Shown one piece after another: positions 8,625 through 16,768 of a stretch of 64,000 nt of DNA. Both the position numbers and the translations under genes were made by a program. Under the pieces are notes generated by a model. The model ran no database searches and was not told where the DNA came from. It saw nothing but the letters and a program-made list of their open reading frames with translations. This stretch comes from Pseudomonadota bacterium. Its GTDB lineage: Bacteria; Pseudomonadota; Alphaproteobacteria; Rhizobiales; Beijerinckiaceae. Location: contig JAEXGT010000106.1 of assembly GCA_023450615.1 (NCBI GenBank), positions 1 to 64,000 of the forward strand, given 5' to 3'. Position 1 is the first letter of the stretch, and each line of letters starts with the position of its first letter.

Positions 8625-9497
8625 ATGCGTGTTCATCATCTCAATTGCGGCTGCATGTGCCCCGTGGGCGGGAAGCTCTGGGATGGGGTAAGCCGCGGCA
8701 TGACTGGACAGCTCGTGTGCCATTGCCAACTCGTCGAGACCGATCATGACGGTCTCGTGCTGATCGACACGGGCTTTGGCTCGCGAGATGTGGAAGACCC
8801 CTACGAGCGGTTGAGCCCTCTCTTCATCCATGCCAACCGAATCCAGTTCGAGCGCCGCTATACGGCTCTGGAGCAGGTGAGGAGCCTGGGCTTCTCGCCG
8901 CGCGATGTGCGGCACATCGTGCTCACCCACCTGGATTTCGACCATGCGGGTGGGCTTGAGGATTTTCCGGAAGCGCGAGTGCACGTGCTCGAAGCCGAGA
9001 TGGACATCGCCGAGGATCGCCACGGCCTCATCAACACGCGCCGTTATCGGCCCGAGCAATGGGACGAGGTTCATGACTGGCGCTTCTACAATCCCGATGG
9101 CGAGCGTTGGTTCGGTTTCGAGGCCGTGCGCAATCTCGACGGATTGCCGCCGGAGATCCTGATGGTTCCGCTGCCGGGGCATACGCTCGGCCATGCGGGC
9201 ATCGCCATCGATACGCCGGAGGGCTGGCTGCTCAATGCGGGCGATGCGTATTTCTACCGGCATGAGATGGATCCGGAGCCCTCCTGCACGCCGGGGCTCG
9301 CCGCCTATCAGCGACTCATGGAGATGGACAGGCCCTTGCGCCTGCACAATCAGGAGCGGCTGCGCGAGCTCGCAAATGATGGCCGCAGCAATGTGAGGAT
9401 CTTCTGCAGCCACGATGCCGTGGAGCTCGAAGCCTTGCAGCGGCTCAGTACGGGCTGGCACCCTTTGTCGAGAGAAAGGCAGGAGATGCGCGCTTAA
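8625..9497 (+). CDS. Metallo-beta-lactamase-fold hydrolase
   Basis: The 290-residue protein has the metallo-beta-lactamase zinc motif HLDFDHAGG around residue 105, then PGHTLGHAG near residue 187 with a third metal His, and LNAGDAYF with the bridging Asp. A final His lies in IFCSHDAVE. The overall layout is like N-acyl-homoserine lactonases and related small MBL hydrolases. There is no signal peptide. The substrate is unknown: quorum quenching is one possibility, but many enzymes of this size hydrolyse other esters or lactones. It is flanked by the small exported protein and the cytochrome bd genes, and its context does not narrow the role. Confidence 0.85.
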   Translation: MRVHHLNCGCMCPVGGKLWDGVSRGMTGQLVCHCQLVETDHDGLVLIDTGFGSRDVEDPYERLSPLFIHANRIQFERRYTALEQVRSLGFSPRDVRHIVLTHLDFDHAGGLEDFPEARVHVLEAEMDIAEDRHGLINTRRYRPEQWDEVHDWRFYNPDGERWFGFEAVRNLDGLPPEILMVPLPGHTLGHAGIAIDTPEGWLLNAGDAYFYRHEMDPEPSCTPGLAAYQRLMEMDRPLRLHNQERLRELANDGRSNVRIFCSHDAVELEALQRLSTGWHPLSRERQEMRA

Positions 9498-9567
9498 AGC
9501 AGGGCGCTCCCCTGGCCAAGAACCGCAAACGCCCTAAAAGCACGATGGTGAGTTGAAGGGGAACGGT

Positions 9568-11007
9568 ATGGAACTTGATGCCCTGATGCTGTCACGCATC
9601 CAGTTTGCGTTTACGGTAGCCTTCCACATCATCTTCCCGGCTTTCACCATCGGCCTTGCGAGCTGGCTCGCGGCCCTCGAATTCAACTGGCTTCGCACCG
9701 GAAACCCGCTCTACCGCAACCTCTTCCGCTTCTGGGTGAAGGTTTTCGCGGTGTCCTTCGGCCTGGGCGTCGTGTCGGGCATCGTCATGAGCTACCAGTT
9801 CGGCACCAACTGGTCGCGGTTCTCCGAATTCACTGGGAACGTTCTCGGTCCCGTCATCGCCTATGAAGTGATCACCGCCTTCTTTCTGGAAGCCGCTTTT
9901 CTCGGCATCATGCTTTTCGGTTGGGAGAGGGTCGGCGACCGCCTGCATTTCTTCGCGACCTGCATGGTCGCGTTAGGGACGCTCATCTCGGCCTTCTGGA
10001 TTCTCTCGGCGAATTCCTGGATGCAGACGCCGGACGGGTTCGCCATCGAGAACGGCAATGCGGTGCCGGTCGACTGGTTCAAGATCGTCTTCAATCCGTC
10101 CTTCCCCTTGCGCTACGCGCATATGGTGCTGGGCTGCTACATCACCACCGCCTTCGCCGTGGCGGGCATGTCCGCGTGGATGCTCCTGCGCCACCCGCAC
10201 GATGCGCCTGAGGCGAAGCTCGCGGCTTCGCGGCGCTCCATGTCCATGGCGCTCTGGTTCGCAGCGATCTTCGTGCCGGTGCAGATCGTCATCGGCGACC
10301 TGCACGGCCTTGGCGTGTTAAAGTATCAGCCGACGAAGCTCGCGGCGATCGAGGGGAACTGGGAGCGCATGTCGAACATGCCCCTTCGCCTCTTCGCGAT
10401 CCCCGATGAGGTCAATGAGACGAACACGTTCGAGATTGGAATCCCGAAGATCGGCAGCTGGGTTCTGACCCACGCTTTCGACGGCGTCGTTCCGGGACTC
10501 AAGGACGTGCCGCCCGATGAGCGGCCTCCGGTCTGGCCCGTCTTCTTCTCCTTCCGCATCATGGTCGGCATCGGTTTCGCGATGCTGGGCATCGGGCTCT
10601 GGAGCCTTTACCTGCGCTACAGGGGCACGCTTTTCACGAACCGGAAATTCCTGACCGCCACCATGATCATGACGCCTTCGGGCTTCGGCGCGGTGCTGTT
10701 CGGCTGGTTCACGGCAGAGATCGGCCGTCAGCCTTATGTGGTCTACGGCCATCTGCGCACGGCCGATGCGGTGTCGCCGGTCACGGCGGGCGCGGTCGGC
10801 GCGTCGCTTATGATCTTCATCGTGGTCTATGCCTTCGTGTTCGGCTTCGGCTCGTATTACCTCGCCAAGCTCCTGCGGCGCGGTCCCGATCCGATCGAGC
10901 AGATGCCGGACGAGAGCGATCCGCGCCGGAAGGCCAAGCGTCCGTTCTCCGTGCCGGGCGAAGGTCTGGAAGGCGGGCCGGGACATCGTGCAGAGCTGCT
11001 GCGGTAG
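9568..11007 (+). CDS. cydA: Cytochrome bd-type quinol oxidase subunit I (CIO type)
   Basis: Subunit I binds quinol and the three haems of cytochrome bd and is an integral membrane protein. At 479 residues it lacks the long Q-loop of E. coli CydA, which points to the cyanide-insensitive CIO group. Visible features are the haem-ligand His in the first helix (RIQFAFTVAFHIIFPAF), a second His in LRYAHMVLGCYIT, and the conserved GRQPYVVYGHLRTADAVSP loop. The start ATG at 9568 follows AAGGGG. It is the first gene of a tight cydA-cydB-DUF2474 operon. It reduces O2 to water while oxidising ubiquinol, normally under low oxygen or stress. Confidence 0.96.
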   Translation: MELDALMLSRIQFAFTVAFHIIFPAFTIGLASWLAALEFNWLRTGNPLYRNLFRFWVKVFAVSFGLGVVSGIVMSYQFGTNWSRFSEFTGNVLGPVIAYEVITAFFLEAAFLGIMLFGWERVGDRLHFFATCMVALGTLISAFWILSANSWMQTPDGFAIENGNAVPVDWFKIVFNPSFPLRYAHMVLGCYITTAFAVAGMSAWMLLRHPHDAPEAKLAASRRSMSMALWFAAIFVPVQIVIGDLHGLGVLKYQPTKLAAIEGNWERMSNMPLRLFAIPDEVNETNTFEIGIPKIGSWVLTHAFDGVVPGLKDVPPDERPPVWPVFFSFRIMVGIGFAMLGIGLWSLYLRYRGTLFTNRKFLTATMIMTPSGFGAVLFGWFTAEIGRQPYVVYGHLRTADAVSPVTAGAVGASLMIFIVVYAFVFGFGSYYLAKLLRRGPDPIEQMPDESDPRRKAKRPFSVPGEGLEGGPGHRAELLR

Positions 11008-11020
11008 GAGGCGAAGGATC

Positions 11021-12070
11021 ATGTTCGGGTTCGGAACGGAATACGAAGGCCTCGCTTTCTGGCTGCCGCTGATCTGGGCCGGGCTGATCGCGGTGGCGGT
11101 CGCCATGTACGTGATCGCCGACGGCTTCGATCTCGGCGTCGGCATCCTCTTCAAGGCCGCGAAAAGCGACAATTGGCGGGACCGGATGATGTTTTCCGTG
11201 GCGCCGATCTGGGACGGCAACGAAACCTGGCTCGTCCTCGGCGGCGGCGGCCTCTTCGCCGTTTTCCATGTGGCTTATGCTGTGTTGATGCCGGCGCTCT
11301 ACGTACCGATCACGCTCATGCTGATCGCGCTCATCTTTCGCGGTGTCGCGTTCGAGTTCCGCTTCAAGTCGGAGCGCTCGAAATTCCTGTGGGACAACGC
11401 CTTCTTCTTCGGCTCTCTGTTGGCGACGTTCTTCCAGGGCATGGTGCTCGGCGCCTTCGTGCAGGGCTTCTCGACGGATGGACGCCAGTTCACCGGCGGA
11501 ACGTTCGACTTTCTCACGCCCTTCAGCGTGGTCACCGGCATCAGCCTGATCTTCGGTTACGGGCTTCTCGGCGCCACATGGTGCGTCATGAAGACCACCG
11601 GTGAACTGGAAATATGGGCGCGGCGCGTGGCGGTCCGTTTCCTGATCGCGACGATCATTGCCATGGCCATCGTCTCCGCCTGGGTGCCGTTCCTCGGCAG
11701 GCAGATCGAGTTGCGCTGGTTCAGCTGGCCCAACATCGCCTTTCTCGCTCCGATCCCGCTCATCACGATCTTTGTGGCCTATCGCCTGTTCCGCGATCTG
11801 GAGGAAGGGCGGCATGTACGGCCCTTCTTCCTGGCCATCGCCATGTTCCTGCTCGGCTATCTCGGCCTCGGCGTCAGCCTGTTTCCCTACAATGTGCCGC
11901 CGAGCCTGACGATCTGGGATACGGCCAACACGGTCAATTCGCAGCTCTTCGCGCTCGTGGGCTTCGCCATCGTCCTGCCGATCACCTTCGCCTACACGGC
12001 CTATGCCTATTACGTGTTCCGCGGAAAGGTGGACGAAGAGATCAAGGGCGGCGGATACGGATATCACTGA
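11021..12070 (+). CDS. cydB: Cytochrome bd-type quinol oxidase subunit II
   Basis: This 349-residue membrane protein is the structural partner of CydA. It opens MFGFGTEYEGLAFWLPLIWAG and shows the family core VIADGFDLGVGIL and MFSVAPIWDGNETWLVLGG, followed by about eight hydrophobic helices. The ATG at 11021 is 13 nt past the cydA stop and is preceded by AGGAGGCGAAGG. A longer in-frame extension upstream overlaps cydA and was rejected. Its stop overlaps the next start (TGATG), so a third small protein is co-translated with it. Confidence 0.96.
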   Translation: MFGFGTEYEGLAFWLPLIWAGLIAVAVAMYVIADGFDLGVGILFKAAKSDNWRDRMMFSVAPIWDGNETWLVLGGGGLFAVFHVAYAVLMPALYVPITLMLIALIFRGVAFEFRFKSERSKFLWDNAFFFGSLLATFFQGMVLGAFVQGFSTDGRQFTGGTFDFLTPFSVVTGISLIFGYGLLGATWCVMKTTGELEIWARRVAVRFLIATIIAMAIVSAWVPFLGRQIELRWFSWPNIAFLAPIPLITIFVAYRLFRDLEEGRHVRPFFLAIAMFLLGYLGLGVSLFPYNVPPSLTIWDTANTVNSQLFALVGFAIVLPITFAYTAYAYYVFRGKVDEEIKGGGYGYH

Positions 12071-12201
12071 TGCAGGAGCAAGCCCGTCGCCCGCCGGAGC
12101 GGCGCGGCAAGCGCCTGCTCTGGTTCGTCGCTCTCTATGTGATGAGCCTCGTGATTTTCGCCGCCCTGGTTTACGGCCTGAAACTCATCATCCCGCGCTG
12201 A
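12070..12201 (+). CDS. DUF2474-type mini-subunit beside cytochrome bd
   Basis: A 43-residue protein whose ATG shares one base with the cydB stop (TGATG). It has an arginine-rich N-terminus (RRPPERRGKR) and one membrane helix (LLWFVALYVMSLVIFAALVYGL). Such single-helix proteins after cydB of the CIO type are annotated DUF2474 and are thought to resemble the CydX/YbgT accessory subunit, which stabilises the haem region. That role is inferred from position and size. It is short enough to be missed by default gene finders. Confidence 0.82.
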   Translation: MQEQARRPPERRGKRLLWFVALYVMSLVIFAALVYGLKLIIPR

Positions 12202-12205
12202 GGCT

Positions 12206-13024
12206 TCAACGGTAGGCGCCGATGAAGCCCTTGTCGGTGACCACCACCCAGCGCGTGCCGCGCCGCTCGATGGTTTCCACGCGGCCGGCGCCGGGAATGA
12301 CACTGCCGGGCATGACTTCGTAAAGGCCACGGTTGCGGCTCTCCACGAGCGCCGATCCATTGTAGACCTCCCGCAGAACCCAGCCCTCCACGGGCTCCGC
12401 CTTGACCGGCTTCACAGCCGGCGCGCCGTCCTGCTCGGGAGCGGGTGCAGCAGGCTTGGCCACGCTCAGATTATTCAATCCTGCCATAATCTGGCCTTCC
12501 ATACGGGTCAGACGGTCCTCGAGAGCCGTAAGCTTTTTGCCCGGTTCTTGAATCGATGCCGCGAGGCGGTCGATTGTCTCGGCGAGCTTGGCCTGGCTGG
12601 GTTGTGTGGTGGAGGCCGTGTGTTCGACGTCGCGGGCCGCCATCGCGCTTTTTAGTATCGCCAGTTCATCCATGAGTTTGACGAGGGTGTTCTGGCTGCG
12701 TGCGGCCTCGGCTTCCATGCGGCTGATAGCTTCCTGGGTGCCGGAATGTCCGGCCTGGGCCGAAAGCCATCCTGCGCCAAGAAAGAGCAGGGCGGTGGTG
12801 GCTTGGGCCAGAAGAGGGCTTCGAAGGCGGTGGCTCGGGGATGTTTCTGCCCGGGGCTCCATCAAGGGCTTGGCGGCGCTTTCTGGCTTCGCCTCCAGAC
12901 GGGCGCTTTTGACGGCTTCTGCCAGAGCAGCGCTCGCGGCAGGGTCGATCCGGACCTCGCTCGGCACTGATTCGCCGTTGCGGGAAGGTGCTGCCAACGT
13001 AAGAGGGCTATTGAGCTTGTCCAT
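12206..13024 (-). CDS. Coiled-coil membrane protein of unknown function
   Basis: The 272-residue protein has four parts. Residues 1-70 are polar and probably disordered; 71-90 form one hydrophobic helix (LLAQATTALLFLGAGWLSAQ); about 97-185 are a heptad-like charged coiled coil; 213-272 form a compact C-terminal beta-rich segment (GWVLREVYNGSALVESRNRG). The topology suggests a short cytoplasmic tail with a periplasmic coiled coil and globular end. I do not recognise a named family. It ends 4 nt from the stop of the DUF2474 gene, with which it converges. It diverges from the type I secretion genes across a 393-nt gap, so an envelope role linked to secretion is possible but unproven. Confidence 0.75.
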   Translation of the reverse strand: MDKLNSPLTLAAPSRNGESVPSEVRIDPAASAALAEAVKSARLEAKPESAAKPLMEPRAETSPSHRLRSPLLAQATTALLFLGAGWLSAQAGHSGTQEAISRMEAEAARSQNTLVKLMDELAILKSAMAARDVEHTASTTQPSQAKLAETIDRLAASIQEPGKKLTALEDRLTRMEGQIMAGLNNLSVAKPAAPAPEQDGAPAVKPVKAEPVEGWVLREVYNGSALVESRNRGLYEVMPGSVIPGAGRVETIERRGTRWVVVTDKGFIGAYR

Positions 13025-13417
13025 GTTGCGACCTTACTTCTAGGTCACGTCTATTTAACTATGATTGTTTACCAAAGAGTTACGTATTGATAATGGTCCG
13101 TTACGTTACCTCCTCAAATAGAGAGGGGATAAAAGCGTGGCCGTCATTTGAAAACACTTTTAGTTGACATAGATATATGAAATAGGGTTACAAGAAGGTG
13201 GCGTAACGGAATGCGTCGCTTCGGGGGCATCTCAATATCTTTGAGAGCAAGAAAAACCGGAAATTTTGCCCGGTTCGTCTAGAATGCTCTGAGCGATCCA
13301 AAGCCCGACATCTGAGCTGTCGCAAGATAGCGAATACCATGCTAGGATATAACCGTGCATGGTGGCACTGCAACTGAACGGTGCGCCGCGCGAGCGGCTC
13401 ACCGATGGAAAGAAAAT
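13025..13417. promoter_or_regulatory. AT-rich divergent intergenic region
   Basis: This 393-nt gap separates two divergent genes and is much richer in A/T than its surroundings. It holds a TTGACA hexamer at 13164-13169 facing the secretion genes, but no convincing -10 at the usual distance. A GTTACG motif is repeated at about 13079 and 13100. I see no open frame with coding character. Promoters for both directions very likely sit here. Confidence 0.4.
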
Positions 13418-15208
13418 ATGAAGCAGTCATCGAGAAATCGGGAAGACAGCACAGAGGTCCAAGACGCTCTGCAGTCGTGCTTACCCTCTTTCACCAACGT
13501 GGCCATTTTCTCGGCCGTCGTGAACATCCTGGCGCTGACCGGTTCGATCTACATGCTCCAGGTCTATGACCGCGTGCTGTCGAGCCGGAGCATTCCCACG
13601 CTGATCGGTCTCTCGCTGATCGCCCTGGCGGCCTACGCCCTGTCCGGCGGCCTCGACATGCTGCGCGGCAAGATGCTGGCCCGCATCGGCGCCCGCTTCG
13701 ACGAAATTCTCGCGCCCCGCGTCTTCGATCTGGTCGCCACCATGCCCCTGAAGGGCGCGAAGCAATCGGAGAGCATGCAGCCTATCCGCGACGTGGATAC
13801 GATCCGCGGCTTCCTGTCGAGCCTCGGCCCGACGGCCCTGTTCGACATGCCCTTCATGCCGATCTTCCTCATCGGCTGCTTCATGATCCATCCCTGGGTC
13901 GGCATCATGGCGACCATCGGCGGCATCTGCATCGTGTTCCTGACGATCTACACGGACTCCAAGAGTAAGGAGCCCGCTTATGAGATGACGAAGAGCGGCG
14001 CCGAGCGTCAGGCCCTGGCCGAGAGCAGCCGCCGCAATGCGGAAGCCATCCGCGCCCTGGGAATGTTGGGCTTCCTTGGCAAGCGCTACGACGAGGTGCA
14101 TGTCAAGCACGTGAACGACAGTCTCGCAAGCAGCGAATCCTCCGCCGGCATCAGCGCCTTCGCCAAGGTGTTCCGCATGGTGCTGCAATCCGGCATCCTG
14201 GGTCTTGGCGCTCTGCTGGTGATCGAGGGTCAGATGTCGGGCGGTCTCATGATCGCAGGCTCGATCCTGATGTCCCGCGCCCTCGCGCCCATCGAGATCG
14301 CGGTCGCTCACTGGAAGGGCTTCACCGCCTCCCGACAGGCCTACCGCCGCCTCCAGCACATCATGACCCTCGTTCCGGCTCAGGGCCAGCGCATGCCGCT
14401 GCCCGCCCCGAAGCAGGCCATCTCCGTGGAGGAGGTCTATGTTGCGGCCCCGGGTGCTCAGTTCCCGATCGTCCAGGCTGCGTCCCTGCGCCTCCAGGCC
14501 GGTCAGGGCCTCGGCCTCATCGGTCCCAGCGCCTCGGGCAAGTCGACGCTCGCCCGTGCTCTCGTCGGCGTGTGGCCGGCCATGCGCGGCGAGATCCGTC
14601 TCGATGGCGCGGCGCTCGACCAGTGGGAGCCCGATCCCCTCGGCCGTCACATCGGCTATCTGCCGCAGGATGTGGAATTGTTCGAAGGCACGGTGGCCGA
14701 GAACATCTCCCGCTTCCAGCCTGACGCCAAGCCCGAGGCCGTGATCGCCGCCGCCAAGACGGCCGGCGCCCACGAGTTGATCCTCAATCTGCCGGAAGGC
14801 TACGACACGAAGATCGGCGAAAGCGGGGCTTCCCTGTCGGGCGGCCAGCGCCAGCGGCTGGCTCTTGCCCGCGCCCTCTACGGCAACCCGTTCCTCGTCG
14901 TCCTCGACGAGCCGAATGCCAGCCTCGACGGCGCTGGTGACGAGGCCCTCAACCAAGCCATTCTCGCGGTGAGGCAGCGTGGCGGCATCGTGGTGGTCAT
15001 CACCCATCGTCCGGCCGCTCTCGGCCAGGTCGATCAGGTGGCCATCATGGAAGAAGGCCGCATCAAGGCCATGGGCCCGCGGGACGAGGTTCTGCAGGGT
15101 GTGATGAAACGCAACACGACTCCGGCCCCGCAGCAGGCACCCACGGTGCGCGTGCAGCCGGCCCAGACGGCACAGGCGCAGGGCGGAAGCCTGCGGGAGG
15201 TTGGTTAA
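13418..15208 (+). CDS. Type I secretion ABC exporter (PrtD-like permease/ATPase)
   Basis: This 596-residue half-transporter fuses a membrane domain (residues about 25-310, five to six helices) to an ABC ATPase. The ATPase shows Walker A GPSASGKST, signature LSGGQRQRLALARAL, and Walker B FLVVLDEPNASLD followed by the H-loop ITHRP. There is no C39 peptidase domain, so it belongs with PrtD/HasD/RsaD exporters that move proteins with C-terminal signals. The ATG at 13418 follows GGAAAG. It is immediately followed by its HlyD-type partner. No RTX or protease substrate and no TolC-like outer-membrane gene is in the window. Confidence 0.93.
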   Translation: MKQSSRNREDSTEVQDALQSCLPSFTNVAIFSAVVNILALTGSIYMLQVYDRVLSSRSIPTLIGLSLIALAAYALSGGLDMLRGKMLARIGARFDEILAPRVFDLVATMPLKGAKQSESMQPIRDVDTIRGFLSSLGPTALFDMPFMPIFLIGCFMIHPWVGIMATIGGICIVFLTIYTDSKSKEPAYEMTKSGAERQALAESSRRNAEAIRALGMLGFLGKRYDEVHVKHVNDSLASSESSAGISAFAKVFRMVLQSGILGLGALLVIEGQMSGGLMIAGSILMSRALAPIEIAVAHWKGFTASRQAYRRLQHIMTLVPAQGQRMPLPAPKQAISVEEVYVAAPGAQFPIVQAASLRLQAGQGLGLIGPSASGKSTLARALVGVWPAMRGEIRLDGAALDQWEPDPLGRHIGYLPQDVELFEGTVAENISRFQPDAKPEAVIAAAKTAGAHELILNLPEGYDTKIGESGASLSGGQRQRLALARALYGNPFLVVLDEPNASLDGAGDEALNQAILAVRQRGGIVVVITHRPAALGQVDQVAIMEEGRIKAMGPRDEVLQGVMKRNTTPAPQQAPTVRVQPAQTAQAQGGSLREVG

Positions 15209-16531
15209 ATGATGATCATGCAGAAGCCTCAGAAGCCTTCGATGCACGAGAAGGTTCTGCGCCAGTCGAGCGTCGCGGGCCTTTCGATGATCGCCCTGTT
15301 CACCGGCACCATCGGCCTCTGGGCGGCGACGTCGACCCTGTCGGGCGCTGTCGTGGCCGGCGGCCAGTTCGTGGTCGACTCGAGCGTCAAGAAGATCCAG
15401 CACTCCACCGGCGGCATCGTCGGCGAGCTGAAGGTGAAGGACGGCGACCGCGTGAATGCGGGTGACCTCCTGGTCCGCCTGGACGAGACCCTGACCCGCG
15501 CCAATCTTCAGGTTGTGTCGAAGCAGCTCGATGAGTTCCTCGGCCGCCAGGCTCGCCTGGAAGCGGAGCGCGACGGCGCCGACGCGATCAAGGAAGTGCC
15601 TGAATTCGCGGCCCGCTCCGACGATCCGGCTGTTCAGAAGATCGTCTCTTCCGAGCACACGCTCTTCTTGGCGCGCCGCGCCGCAAGAGAAGCGCAGAAG
15701 GATCAGCTCAAGAAGCGTATCGCGCAGTCTCGGGACGAAATCACCGGATTGAGGGCGCAGCAGGATGCCAAGGCCCGCGAGGCCGTGTTCATCGAGGAAG
15801 AGCTGAAGGGCGTTCGCGAGCTCTACCAGAAGAACCTGGTGCAGCTCCCGCGCCTGAACGCCCTGGAGCGCGATGCCGCCAGCATCGAAGGTCAGCGCGG
15901 CCAGCTCATCGCAGCCGTCGCCCAGGCCGAGAGCCGCATTGCCGAAACCTCGTTCCAGATCATTCAGATCGACGAGCAGATGCGTGCGGAAGCGATGCAG
16001 GAGCTGCGCGACATCCAGAGCAAGATCGCCGAGTACACCGAGCGCAAGGTGGCGGCCGAAGACCAGCTGAAGCGCATCGACATCCGCGCGCCCAGCGACG
16101 GCTACGTGCATCAGCTCAACGTTCACACCATCGGCGGCGTCATTTCCCCGGCCGAGCCCGTCATGCTCATCGTTCCCACGAACGATAAGCTCGAGCTCGA
16201 GGCGAAGGTGCTCCCCAATGAGATCGATCAGGTGAAGCTGGGGCAGAAGGCCACCGTGAAGGTGCATGCCTCGAATGCCCGCATGTTGCCGGATCTGCAC
16301 GGCAAGGTCAGCCGCATCTCGGCGGACGTCTCGCGCGACCAGCAGACGGGCATGACCTACTACACGATCCGTGTGGAGCTGCCGCCGGAGGAGATCAAGC
16401 GCCTCGAAGGACTGCATCTGATCGCAGGCATGCAGGCCGAGGTCTTCGTTCAGGTGAACGATCGCACCCCGCTCGAGTACTTCTTCAAGCCCATGAAGGA
16501 CCAGCTCACCCGCGCCTTCCGCGAGCACTAA
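15209..16531 (+). CDS. Type I secretion membrane-fusion protein (HlyD/PrtE family)
   Basis: A 440-residue periplasmic adaptor with an N-terminal membrane anchor (about residues 25-45), a biotinyl-lipoyl-like motif (GGIVGELKVKDGDRVNAGDLL), a long coiled-coil hairpin (residues about 110-280) and a C-terminal beta-barrel (TYYTIRVELPPEEIKRL) with the HlyD-family ending. It bridges the ABC exporter to an outer-membrane TolC-type channel. Its ATG directly abuts the stop of the exporter gene. The pair is closed by a strong terminator 25 nt downstream, so the operon contains only these two genes. Confidence 0.94.
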   Translation: MMIMQKPQKPSMHEKVLRQSSVAGLSMIALFTGTIGLWAATSTLSGAVVAGGQFVVDSSVKKIQHSTGGIVGELKVKDGDRVNAGDLLVRLDETLTRANLQVVSKQLDEFLGRQARLEAERDGADAIKEVPEFAARSDDPAVQKIVSSEHTLFLARRAAREAQKDQLKKRIAQSRDEITGLRAQQDAKAREAVFIEEELKGVRELYQKNLVQLPRLNALERDAASIEGQRGQLIAAVAQAESRIAETSFQIIQIDEQMRAEAMQELRDIQSKIAEYTERKVAAEDQLKRIDIRAPSDGYVHQLNVHTIGGVISPAEPVMLIVPTNDKLELEAKVLPNEIDQVKLGQKATVKVHASNARMLPDLHGKVSRISADVSRDQQTGMTYYTIRVELPPEEIKRLEGLHLIAGMQAEVFVQVNDRTPLEYFFKPMKDQLTRAFREH

Positions 16532-16555
16532 AACCTTCGAGGGTTATCCTCATGA

Positions 16556-16593
16556 CCGCAGCCGGCCCATAAAGCCGGCTGCGGTTTTTTATT
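16556..16593 (+). terminator. Rho-independent terminator after the type I secretion pair
   Basis: A perfect 11-bp GC-rich stem (CCGCAGCCGGC at 16556-16566 pairing with GCCGGCTGCGG at 16574-16584) closes a 7-nt loop and is followed by TTTTTTATT. It lies 25 nt after the HlyD-family stop. Confidence 0.93.
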
Positions 16594-16768
16594 GCCTGGG
16601 TTGCGGCATGCGCCTGGGTGCCAAGCCTGGAAAGTTCAAGAGAGAAACCCATAACAGGGACGGCGCGCCTTTGAGACCGCGTCAGGGTTGGAGGCGAAAC
16701 ATCGAGTTTCTCTCGGTGCTTAGGTTCAATCCTTCCAAATGTCTTGAACATCCTGAGGAAGAAGAGGT

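Noticed and set aside
13481..16528. A 1015-codon open frame antisense to the type I secretion genes
   Set aside because: It is a shadow: high GC codon use on the coding strand leaves the reverse frame free of stops. Its composition is His/Arg/Asp-rich with no recognisable domain, while the opposite strand has clear ABC and HlyD motifs.
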